A stretch of 23,417 bases of DNA from a virus, in IMG/VR virus record IMGVR_UViG_3300035670_001267, positions 1 to 23,417 of that record, one strand, 5' to 3'. Below, in pieces: positions 1 to 6,684 of the stretch; positions within the stretch are counted from its first letter, which is position 1, and every line of letters begins with the position of its first letter. Position numbers and translations under genes: made by a program. The notes beneath the pieces were generated by a model, which was not told the origin of the DNA, searched no databases, and saw nothing but the letters and a program-made list of their open reading frames with translations.

Positions 1-3000
1 CAACTCGTATTGCCTCTTATACCGATTTTGAATCAATGGAATTCTTTCCAGAGATTTCCGCCGCGTTGGATATCTTAATGGAAGAGTCCACAACACAAGA
101 TAGTAAGGGTAAAGTATTACAAATCTATTCTGAATCAGATAGAGTTAAACGAGTTCTTAATGATTTATTTTTTAATCGTTTAGATATACACACGACATTA
201 CCAATGTGGACAAGGAACACTGTAAAATATGGTGATAATTTCGTTTATTTAGATATTGATGATAAAGAAGGTATCGTAAATTGTAAACAATTACCCAACA
301 TAGAAATAGAAAGACATGAAGGTGATGTTTATAACTCAATCAATGGGGTTATTGATGTGGATAGGAATAAAAAGAAGGGTGATGATTTAAAATTTGTTTG
401 GAAAAACAGAGAATTTGAATTTAACTCTTGGCAAATTGCCCATTTTAGATTATTGGGTGATGATAGAAGATTACCTTATGGGACTTCTGTATTAGAAAAA
501 GCGAGAAGGATTTATAAACAATTAATGTTATCCGAAGATGCGATGTTAATCTATCGTATAACAAGGGCACCAGAGAGAAGGATATTTAAAATATTTGTGG
601 GTAATATTGATGATAAAGATGTTGAACCATATGTACAACAAATTGCCAATAAGTTTAAGAGAACTCCTGTTGTAGATCCTAAAACTGGTCAGATAGATTT
701 AAGGTATAATCAAATGTCAAATGATCAAGATTTCTTCATCCCAGTGAGAGATCCTGCCGCTGGAAGTCCGATAGAAACATTACCAGGTGCGTGTATCTCT
801 TTGGATACTAGAATACCTTTATTGGATGGTAGAACACTTACATTAAATGAAATTATTGGTGAGTGGGATAATGGCAATAGAAATCTGTGGGTTTATTCTT
901 GTAATCCTAAAACTGGTGAGTTTGTTCCTGGTATGATTACTTGGGCGGGCGTAACCAGAAAAAATACCGATGTAATGAAAATTACTTTGGATAATGGTGA
1001 AGAGATTATCGCAACTCCTGATCATAAATTCGTCCATAGAACTAAAGGATTTGTACCAACCAATGAATTAAAAGTTGGTGATTCATTAATGCCTTTTTAT
1101 AAGAAAAAAACTAACTATTATAAAAATAGTGATTATCTACAAATATTTGATAATAAATTAGAAAAATGGGTTTGGGTTCATAAAGAAGTTGCCAAATTCC
1201 ACAAAGGTAATTTAGTTAATGAAACAACATATTTGGATGAATATAAAGATATGTCACATTGTACCATACATCATATCAATTTTAATCGATTTGATAATTC
1301 ACCAAATAATTTAACTTATATGAACGCCAAAGATCATATTAGATTACATTATAAAAATCAACATATTGCGGCCAAGGCCTTTTCTGAGAAATATAAAAAT
1401 AACCCTAATTTCGCCAAAAGAATAAGAAAACAATTAAATGAGGGTAATAAAATATTTCACGATAAGAGAAATTCTAACCCAGAATATAAAGAAGAAATTA
1501 GAACTAAACAAAAAGAAGGTATCAATAAATTCTTTGATAGTTTATCGATGGAAGAATTAAAACAATGGTGTGAAAGAATTAATAACCCAACCACTAAGGC
1601 GAAGACTACCGAAAAATTATTAAAATGGTGTGAAAATCCAGATAACTTAAAATTAAAAGGTCAATTAATTAGTGCGGTTAAATCTACACCAGAAGCCAAA
1701 GAAAAGATTAGTAAAATGTCTAAAAGTCTTTGGGAAAGACCAGGTTATAAGGAATCTGTATTCAATAAAAAACAAACATTAACATTTAGTGATAAACTAT
1801 ATAATATGTTTGTTAATGAGTTTGAGAAACACCTAAGAGCGGATATTACTTTGAATATTTTAAATAATAATTCAGAATTTATGTCCGAGTTCACCTTGAT
1901 AAATGGTGGAATCAGAAGTTCATTAACTAACTTAGACACTTTTACACATAATCATTTGGAAAAAATGGTTAAACAAAAAGGGTTTAAAAACTTTAGAGAA
2001 TGGAAACAGAATGAAATCACCAAAAGAGGATTTATTAACATTCGCCAATGGCAATATTATGTCGATAAAGAAAAGGGTAAATATGGTGATAAAAATAAGG
2101 GGAAGTCTATTAATCAATTCTATAACCATAAAATTGTTAAAATAGAATACCTAGAAGAGAGAATAGATACTGGCACGATTACTGTAGATGGCAACGAAAT
2201 CTATCATAATTACCATACATTCGCCTTAGAATCAGGGGTTTACATAAAAAATTCCAACCTTTCTGAAATTGCGGATATAGAGTACCTTCAAAAGAAATTG
2301 TTCGCCGCACTTAGAATTCCTAAACCATTTTTAGGATTTGAATCTGCGGTTGGAGATGGTAAAAATCTGGCTTTACAAGATATACGTTTCACTAGAACAG
2401 TAAATAGAATTCAACAATCTATGTTACAAGAATTGAATAAAATAGCTATCATACATTTATTCATTTTAGGTTTAGATGAAGAATTAAATAACTTTACATT
2501 AGCATTAAATAATCCTTCAACACAAGCAGAAGTATTAAGAACAGAACACTTACAAGCTAAAATGCAACTATATAAAGATTCTGTTAGTGATGCTGGTAAT
2601 GGGTTTGCTGCGATGTCAATGACTAGAGCTAAGAAAGAAATATTAAATTTCTCCAATGAAGAAATTCGTTTAGATATTGAACAACAAAGACTTGAAAAAG
2701 CCGCTGCTGCCGAATTGGCGAATACGGCTAATGTTATTAAGAAAACTGGTATGTTCGATAAAGTGGATAGATTGTATGGTGAAACAACCCCCGCACCGGT
2801 GGCAGAAGGTGGTGAAGTTATTCCGCCCGCACCAACAGAAGGTGGTTTAGAATCCCCAGAAATGGGTGGTGGCATTGAGACAACTCCACCAGAAACAGAA
2901 AGTACTCCACCAACAACGGAATCGGTAAATAAAAATGTTGAAAACTTATTAGTTGAGAGAAAAGAAATTTTATCTAAAACCTATGAGGCAAAAAAAGAAA

Positions 3001-3164
3001 GATACAAGGACAATTACTTAAATAAATTGATGGAAAGTCTTGAAAACAATGAAAAAGTTAAATTAATTGTCAACGAAAATGACGAGAATGTATCCGATTT
3101 AAATAAAAAATATAACGATGAAATAAAGAATATGACAAACAATATTGACAATTTATTAAAATAA
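1..3164 (+). CDS. 20: Portal vertex protein (T4 gp20-like), 5' partial, interrupted by an intein
   Basis: Forms the dodecameric portal at the unique capsid vertex, through which DNA is packaged and to which the neck attaches. The reading frame is open to the left edge (codons from base 3 read T-R-I-A-S-Y-T-D-F-E-S before the first ATG at 36), so that ATG is internal and the gene starts outside the window. T4-portal hallmarks are visible: PEISAALDIL near the start, the RAPERRIFKI segment with a following VGNI, and ETLPGA joined across the intein to SNLSEIADIEYL and the AALRIPKPF segment. Removing 487 intein residues leaves about 565 visible residues, somewhat longer than T4 gp20 (about 520). 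The excess is a Pro/Thr/Glu/Gly-rich linker followed by a charged helical tail, about 140 residues in all. Identification is secure; the function of the tail is unknown. Confidence 0.95.
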   Translation, partial: TRIASYTDFESMEFFPEISAALDILMEESTTQDSKGKVLQIYSESDRVKRVLNDLFFNRLDIHTTLPMWTRNTVKYGDNFVYLDIDDKEGIVNCKQLPNIEIERHEGDVYNSINGVIDVDRNKKKGDDLKFVWKNREFEFNSWQIAHFRLLGDDRRLPYGTSVLEKARRIYKQLMLSEDAMLIYRITRAPERRIFKIFVGNIDDKDVEPYVQQIANKFKRTPVVDPKTGQIDLRYNQMSNDQDFFIPVRDPAAGSPIETLPGACISLDTRIPLLDGRTLTLNEIIGEWDNGNRNLWVYSCNPKTGEFVPGMITWAGVTRKNTDVMKITLDNGEEIIATPDHKFVHRTKGFVPTNELKVGDSLMPFYKKKTNYYKNSDYLQIFDNKLEKWVWVHKEVAKFHKGNLVNETTYLDEYKDMSHCTIHHINFNRFDNSPNNLTYMNAKDHIRLHYKNQHIAAKAFSEKYKNNPNFAKRIRKQLNEGNKIFHDKRNSNPEYKEEIRTKQKEGINKFFDSLSMEELKQWCERINNPTTKAKTTEKLLKWCENPDNLKLKGQLISAVKSTPEAKEKISKMSKSLWERPGYKESVFNKKQTLTFSDKLYNMFVNEFEKHLRADITLNILNNNSEFMSEFTLINGGIRSSLTNLDTFTHNHLEKMVKQKGFKNFREWKQNEITKRGFINIRQWQYYVDKEKGKYGDKNKGKSINQFYNHKIVKIEYLEERIDTGTITVDGNEIYHNYHTFALESGVYIKNSNLSEIADIEYLQKKLFAALRIPKPFLGFESAVGDGKNLALQDIRFTRTVNRIQQSMLQELNKIAIIHLFILGLDEELNNFTLALNNPSTQAEVLRTEHLQAKMQLYKDSVSDAGNGFAAMSMTRAKKEILNFSNEEIRLDIEQQRLEKAAAAELANTANVIKKTGMFDKVDRLYGETTPAPVAEGGEVIPPAPTEGGLESPEMGGGIETTPPETESTPPTTESVNKNVENLLVERKEILSKTYEAKKERYKDNYLNKLMESLENNEKVKLIVNENDENVSDLNKKYNDEIKNMTNNIDNLLK
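792..2252 (+). mobile_element. Intein with HNH homing endonuclease, inserted in the portal gene
   Basis: A 487-residue in-frame insertion splits the conserved portal motif ETLPGA/SNL. It begins with Cys (block A: CISLDTRIPLLDG). Block B holds a T-P-D-H motif at 1014-1025, followed by the typical ELKVGDSL segment. The C-terminal part has NYHTFALESG followed by GVYIKN, with Ser as the first residue of the right extein. Cys-1, the TxxH motif, the terminal Asn and Ser+1 are the expected splicing residues. The penultimate residue is Lys instead of the usual His. Between the halves lies an HNH nuclease (C-T-I-H-H-I-N from 1260, then NNL and H-x3-H up to about 1340), followed by charged helical repeats that resemble modular DNA-binding segments. 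The unbroken frame suggests that splicing and probably homing are intact. Known for the family: self-excision from the host protein, and cleavage of intein-less alleles. Confidence 0.93.
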
Positions 3165-3181
3165 AAAATTTTTTTAAAATA

Positions 3182-3194
3182 TCAATATATTTAT
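3182..3194 (+). promoter_or_regulatory. Putative phage late promoter, copy P1
   Basis: TCAAT followed by ATATTTAT, ending 11 bases before the ATG at 3206. It is one of eight copies of TC-N3-ATATTTAT lying before presumed late genes. It would drive the 258-residue gene and the holin. Confidence 0.6.
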
Positions 3195-3205
3195 AGTTAT
3201 AGAAT

Positions 3206-3982
3206 ATGTATAATTTCGGGAATATAAAAAATACTTTTAATAAAATATTAACTGAATCTATCGTTAAGAAAGATAGGGTTAGAAAAAATTTATTCAAAGA
3301 ATATCTAAAAACATTAAAAGAAAGTAAGATTTTAAAATCACAATTTATTGTTTTAACAAATATTGAGAATAAATTCATTGAAGATCCTTATTTGGCGGGT
3401 GAATACGTAAAAGAATGTGTTGAAACCGTTAGAAGATTTGGGCAAAATAAAATCATTTCAGAAAATTCCAAATTATTAAGTATTCTTGAGAAGAATAACC
3501 TATCCATTTCCGAAGAAAATTCTAAACTATATGAATGTCTAAACGATTTAATCGTATTAAAAAGAGATTCAAAAAATGTTGATAAGATACAAGAATCATT
3601 TGAATTTGTTCGTTCATATGTAATGAATCCAAAAGAAAATGAAAAATATAGTTCACCAACTGTTTCTTTACCACCAAGTGTTCTCGCGAGTGTTATGGTA
3701 TCTAAATATAATACCAAATATGATAATTTATCTGAGTCTGAAAAAAAGGTTATTAGAGTCGCGTTGAATGGTGACGATAAAGAAAAGAATGAATTATATT
3801 CTGAACTTGTTCGAGAAACCATCGATATTGTAGATGTTAAACTACAAACAGAAGACGTAGAATTAAAAGAAAAGTTACTTAAGACGAAAGATAAATTATT
3901 AAGAATGGAGTATATTGGAGAATCTTTCACGAAAGATATCACTAAAATATTTTCACTTAAAAATGATTTATCTAACTTATGA
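3206..3982 (+). CDS. Hypothetical helical protein between portal and holin
   Basis: A 258-residue, highly charged, predicted mostly helical protein (Lys/Glu/Ser rich) with no signal peptide or membrane segment. I recognise no family. A central stretch around residues 145-175 is less helical and Pro/Ser rich (SSPTVSLPPS). It follows the portal gene, as T4 genes 67 and 68 do, so a minor prohead-core or head-associated role is possible, but nothing in the sequence proves it. The ATG at 3206 is the first in frame after the P1 promoter-like motif. The stop overlaps the holin start as ATGA, so the two are translationally coupled. Confidence 0.75.
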   Translation: MYNFGNIKNTFNKILTESIVKKDRVRKNLFKEYLKTLKESKILKSQFIVLTNIENKFIEDPYLAGEYVKECVETVRRFGQNKIISENSKLLSILEKNNLSISEENSKLYECLNDLIVLKRDSKNVDKIQESFEFVRSYVMNPKENEKYSSPTVSLPPSVLASVMVSKYNTKYDNLSESEKKVIRVALNGDDKEKNELYSELVRETIDIVDVKLQTEDVELKEKLLKTKDKLLRMEYIGESFTKDITKIFSLKNDLSNL

Positions 3983-4500
3983 GAACTTTTTTTAACTACA
4001 TTGTAACCAATTTTGGATTTTCAGATTGTTCTGATTTTTTAAATTCTTTTTTACATTTTAATTTAATGAACGTAACATTACCGATTGTTGGTATTTCGGC
4101 GTTTATTGAGAAATATTTTGGATTGGAACATTTAACCATTATGTCATTTGGTTTATTAATGATTCTTGAATTGGTAACTGGTTTAATGGCATCAAAAATT
4201 AAAAAGGTTAAGATTGAATCAAAAAAATTCGGAAGATTTGGTTTAAAAGTTTTGGTTTGGTTCTCATTAATCTTCATCACCAATTCATTAAGTATAGAAT
4301 ATAAGTCACATAAAGATGTTATTGGTTCAATGGCACACGCCATGTTTAATTGGGTTCACACATTCCTATTTATCTATATTAATATGGAATATCTTATCTC
4401 CATATTGGAAAATTTGGGTGTAATTACGGGTAATAAAAAGAATTCAAAAAACCTGATTAAAATAATGATGGATAATTTATTTTCCACATTTAAAAAATAA
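3979..4500 (+). CDS. Holin, phage_holin_4_1-like
   Basis: A 173-residue membrane protein with hydrophobic segments at about residues 31-44, 52-70, 89-105 and 120-142. The pattern is that of the Bacteriophage holin 4 family: an ELVTGLMASKIKK-type segment after the second helix, a Lys/Gly-rich loop (SKKFGRFGLK), and near the C-terminus the stretch YLISILENLGVITG, which matches the family's conserved S-I-x-E-N-x-G signature. Holins of this kind permeabilise the inner membrane at the end of infection. No endolysin is visible in the window. The start overlaps the preceding stop by four bases (ATGA), so expression is probably late and from P1. The assignment is by motif recognition only. Confidence 0.82.
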   Translation: MRTFFNYIVTNFGFSDCSDFLNSFLHFNLMNVTLPIVGISAFIEKYFGLEHLTIMSFGLLMILELVTGLMASKIKKVKIESKKFGRFGLKVLVWFSLIFITNSLSIEYKSHKDVIGSMAHAMFNWVHTFLFIYINMEYLISILENLGVITGNKKNSKNLIKIMMDNLFSTFKK

Positions 4501-4537
4501 TTCATTATTGTTCAAAAATAGTTGTCTTGAAGATTTT

Positions 4538-4571
4538 TTTTCGTTATTATTGTATTAATATATAACGAAAA
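4538..4571. promoter_or_regulatory. Perfect 10-bp inverted repeat before gene 4589
   Basis: TTTTCGTTAT at 4538-4547 and ATAACGAAAA at 4562-4571, separated by 14 bases. There is no T tract downstream on either strand, so it is not a normal intrinsic terminator. It ends 17 bases before the ATG of the next gene, which lacks the late-promoter motif. An operator or an mRNA structure is the likely role. Confidence 0.45.
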
Positions 4572-4588
4572 TGTAATGACAATGATGA

Positions 4589-5020
4589 ATGAAAAAGGGA
4601 AAAGAGATTTCAATTAAATCTAACAAAAATTATACTGTCTATTCTGGGACATTAAATAATAAAATCGCGAAAACAATTTATTTAAACATATCTGGTTGGG
4701 GAGAACCTAAATTGGATAATGAAATTAATTATGAAAGGGTTATCAGAGAATTACGTAAAAGAATATCTCAACACATCTTTAATAATTTAAGTGAAAGTGA
4801 TTTTAAAAAGAATAATACAATTGTTGATTTGGATATGAGATTTTCTGGCGTTCATTACGGTAAAAAAAGTTTTATGTCATGTGAGGTTACATTATTCCAA
4901 AACTCAAATAACCCAATAAATTCCCCACTCACAATTAATCGTATGACCAATCTATCCAACATGGTAATTGAAGATATATTGGAAAATAATGATTATTTTA
5001 AATTCACCAAATCAAAATAA
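4589..5020 (+). CDS. Hypothetical protein, 143 residues
   Basis: Soluble basic protein of mixed alpha/beta character. The N-terminus is rich in Lys, Asn and Ser (KGKEISIKSNKN). A helix around residues 48-68 (ERVIRELRKRISQHIF) is followed by a beta-rich part containing VDLDMRFSG. I recognise no family. A stop directly precedes the ATG (TGA overlapping ATGATGAATG), so the start is fixed. A competing 13-codon frame begins at 4576 and runs through this start to 4617. The gene ends with its TAA immediately against the stop codon of the convergent secreted-protein gene. It has no late-promoter motif, unlike its neighbours, and may be expressed earlier or by read-through from the holin. Confidence 0.7.
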   Translation: MKKGKEISIKSNKNYTVYSGTLNNKIAKTIYLNISGWGEPKLDNEINYERVIRELRKRISQHIFNNLSESDFKKNNTIVDLDMRFSGVHYGKKSFMSCEVTLFQNSNNPINSPLTINRMTNLSNMVIEDILENNDYFKFTKSK

Positions 5021-5043
5021 TTATTTCTTCTCCAAGAAATAAT
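5020..5043. terminator. Hairpin at convergent gene ends, probable bidirectional terminator
   Basis: ATTATTTCTT (5020-5029), loop CTCC, AAGAAATAAT (5034-5043): a perfect 10-bp stem exactly at the junction where a plus gene (stop 5018-5020) and a minus gene (stop 5021-5023) meet. It lies inside the last codons of the minus gene. The stem is AT-rich and lacks a long U tract, so its efficiency is uncertain. Confidence 0.5.
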
Positions 5044-5434
5044 CACAGATAGAAAATTCAACATAATCCCTTATCGTAATTTCTCCGGTAAGGGAATTAA
5101 TATCTTCTTGACCATCCTCAATTATTCTACTATAGGTTGATTGATTTTCAATATCAGCGGTATATGGTGCGATTCTAATGTGTGCCTCATAATCCGCCTC
5201 GATTTTTATTCTATGAATTCCTGGTAATAATTTAATGTATCTATCATAGTAATTAACTATCACAATTTCTGTATTACTAACCTCAATTTTATATTGACTC
5301 ATGTTCAACATATTAGTAACAGATTCTAATTTCATTGTAATATCAACATTTTCTTCTACTTTTGAAGAATTATCTTGAGAAAAAGTAGAAACGGAAAGTA
5401 ACAATAGTAGTGGTAATAGTACTATTTTTTTCAT
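5021..5434 (-). CDS. Small secreted protein with signal peptide
   Basis: A 137-residue protein starting MKKIVLLPLLLLLSVSTFSQ: two Lys, a strongly hydrophobic core and a cleavage-like Ser-Gln end, as in Bacteroidota type I signal peptides. No Cys follows, so it is not a lipoprotein. The mature part is acidic and beta-rich, with a segment like PGIHRIKIEADYEAHIRIA. No family is recognised. An upstream in-frame ATG (5479) would add 15 residues, but the late-promoter motif at 5451-5463 lies inside that extension, so 5434 is the better start. It is the only minus-strand gene within the head block and lies near the holin. An envelope or lysis role is conceivable but unproven. Confidence 0.8.
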   Translation of the reverse strand: MKKIVLLPLLLLLSVSTFSQDNSSKVEENVDITMKLESVTNMLNMSQYKIEVSNTEIVIVNYYDRYIKLLPGIHRIKIEADYEAHIRIAPYTADIENQSTYSRIIEDGQEDINSLTGEITIRDYVEFSICDYFLEKK

Positions 5435-5450
5435 GATATTTGTTTTATTA

Positions 5451-5463
5451 ATAAATATCTGGA
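5451..5463 (-). promoter_or_regulatory. Putative late promoter, copy M1 (minus strand)
   Basis: On the minus strand TCCAG then ATATTTAT, ending 16 bases before the ATG at 5434 of the secreted-protein gene. It has the same form as the plus-strand copies. Confidence 0.6.
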
Positions 5464-5532
5464 TATTCACCATAATCACCTATATGTCAATAAAATTAAT
5501 TTAGGTAAAAAGAAATAACACTTTATTCAACT

Positions 5533-5545
5533 TCTCAATATTTAT
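5533..5545 (+). promoter_or_regulatory. Putative late promoter, copy P2
   Basis: TCTCA then ATATTTAT, 18 bases before the protease ATG at 5564. It lies in the 129-base divergent region shared with copy M1, so the two face away from each other. Confidence 0.6.
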
Positions 5546-5563
5546 CTGAAAAGGATTTGAATA

Positions 5564-6247
5564 ATGACTAAAGTATTAAAACCTGGGCAAACTGGACATG
5601 GTGTTCTTATTGAATACGATTCTGGTTTTATTTCCCCAAAAGATAATCAAAAATTTATAAACGAAATAAAAAAACTTGATTCTGGTCAAAGAATCATTGA
5701 GGAACCATTAGTTCTATATGCCGTATTACAGAAATGTGGTGTTGAGAATAGAAATGGTAGAATTTATCCAAGAGAAATTTTGGAGAGAGAATCAAGAAAT
5801 TACCAGAAGATAATTCAAGAAAATAGGGCATTAGGTGAGGCCGATCACCCAGAGAGTTCCATTATTTCTGTGGATAGAATATCACATAATATAACAGAAA
5901 TATGGTGGGAAGGTAATACATTACTAGGTAAACTAGAGGTTATTATGTCACCAGGTTTCATTAATCATGGTATTATCTCTTGTCAAGGTGACCAAATCGC
6001 CAATCTAATTAGAAAGGGTATTATGATTGGTGTATCATCTAGAGGTGTTGGTTCATTGGATAAGAAAGATGGTAAAAATTATGTACAAGATGATTTTGAA
6101 TTAATATGTTGGGATGTTGTTACGTCACCATCAACACCAGGTTCATGGATATTCAATCAAAAAGAAGAATCCGCACCATTCGTAGAATCAAGACAAACAA
6201 AAAAACCATTAATAATAGATAGTCTAGATAATTTTTTAAACGATTAA
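5564..6247 (+). CDS. 21: Prohead core protease (T4 gp21-like)
   Basis: Serine protease that matures the prohead by cleaving scaffold and capsid proteins, usually after Glu in (I/L)-x-E sites. The 227 residues carry the family landmarks: NRNGRIYPR at about 62-70, GEADHPESS with the presumed catalytic His-95, GVSSRGVG at 156-163 with the presumed nucleophile Ser-158 or Ser-159, and a conserved WDVVTSPSTPGSW at 183-195. T4 gp21 is about 212 residues, so the length fits. It lies two genes before the scaffold and three before the capsid gene, as expected. Late-promoter copy P2 sits directly upstream. A weak AAGGAT about ten bases before the ATG might act as a ribosome site, but the leader is otherwise A-rich. 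Confidence 0.95.
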   Translation: MTKVLKPGQTGHGVLIEYDSGFISPKDNQKFINEIKKLDSGQRIIEEPLVLYAVLQKCGVENRNGRIYPREILERESRNYQKIIQENRALGEADHPESSIISVDRISHNITEIWWEGNTLLGKLEVIMSPGFINHGIISCQGDQIANLIRKGIMIGVSSRGVGSLDKKDGKNYVQDDFELICWDVVTSPSTPGSWIFNQKEESAPFVESRQTKKPLIIDSLDNFLND

Positions 6248-6248
6248 T

Positions 6249-6548
6249 ATGAAAATTAGAATCACAGAATCTCAACTAGAAGAATTGAGAAAAAAATATT
6301 CCATGGTTGAAAAATCAGAATCATCCGAAGGACGACATGACAACTCTGGTAAGGATCCTTATATTAAGAAGGGATTTTTATTTATCAAATTAAACTCAGA
6401 TAAATCTGTACCAAAAGATGCGTATTACTTTACCGAAGAGGATGCAACTGAGTTGAATCAGATGGGTCAAGATTTGGAATCACTTAAAGTTTCTTATGAT
6501 GAGAAATTGAAATCTATAACTGGTGAACGTAAAAAAAGTGAAGAGTAA
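6249..6548 (+). CDS. Small hypothetical protein between protease and scaffold
   Basis: 99 residues, charged and soluble. It opens with the helix MKIRITESQLEELRKKY and closes with a second helix (from about residue 62) rich in Glu and Lys. The middle contains GFLFIKLNSD and looks beta-stranded. The ATG follows the protease stop by one base, so the two are co-translated. T4 has no gene at this exact place, although its small prohead-core genes 67 and 68 lie nearby. A minor core role is a guess from position only. Confidence 0.7.
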   Translation: MKIRITESQLEELRKKYSMVEKSESSEGRHDNSGKDPYIKKGFLFIKLNSDKSVPKDAYYFTEEDATELNQMGQDLESLKVSYDEKLKSITGERKKSEE

Positions 6549-6568
6549 AAAAAATAATTACACTTTTT
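6533..6568 (+). terminator. Weak terminator-like hairpin after the protease operon
   Basis: AAAAAGTG (6533-6540) pairs with CACTTTTT (6561-6568) across a 20-base A-rich loop. It overlaps the last codons of the 99-residue gene and precedes promoter copy P3. The stem is short and AT-rich, so termination would be partial at best. Confidence 0.3.
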
Positions 6569-6596
6569 ATAATAAAAAATTGAACTTTTTAAAGTA

Positions 6597-6609
6597 TCAA
6601 CATACTTAT
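6597..6609 (+). promoter_or_regulatory. Putative late promoter, copy P3 (scaffold and capsid)
   Basis: TCAAC then ATACTTAT (one mismatch, C for T), 75 bases before the scaffold ATG. The capsid gene has no copy of its own, so this is its nearest upstream candidate. The long leader matches that of copy P4. Confidence 0.5.
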
Positions 6610-6627
6610 CTATAACTAATAGTAAAG

Positions 6628-6646
6628 TTACATTGTCATAATGTAA
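6628..6646 (+). other. Stem-loop in the scaffold/capsid leader
   Basis: TTACATT, loop GTCAT, AATGTAA: a perfect 7-bp stem within the presumed 5' leader of the scaffold-capsid transcript. It could stabilise the message at its 5' end; it may also be chance in AT-rich DNA. Confidence 0.3.
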
Positions 6647-6684
6647 AAATGTTAGTAAAATAACAATAAAAACAATAAAGAAAG

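Noticed and set aside
792-2252. Group I or II intron in the portal gene
   Set aside because: The reading frame runs through without a stop and both ends carry protein-splicing residues, so an intein explains it.
2411-2875. Minus-strand open frame of 154 codons opposite the portal C-terminus
   Set aside because: Low-complexity mirror of the Pro/Gly/Glu-rich coding strand, no start context, and fully inside a well-supported gene.
3187-3195. T4-type late promoter TATAAATA on the opposite strand of the repeated motif
   Set aside because: At every copy the T4-oriented box would drive transcription away from the adjacent gene start. The position directly before starts on both strands fits only the ATATTTAT orientation.
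3388-3942. Minus-strand open frame of 184 codons opposite the 258-residue gene
   Set aside because: Its Ser/Phe-rich product is what an antisense reading of a Lys/Glu-rich gene gives. The plus gene has a promoter-like motif and an ATGA coupling to the holin.
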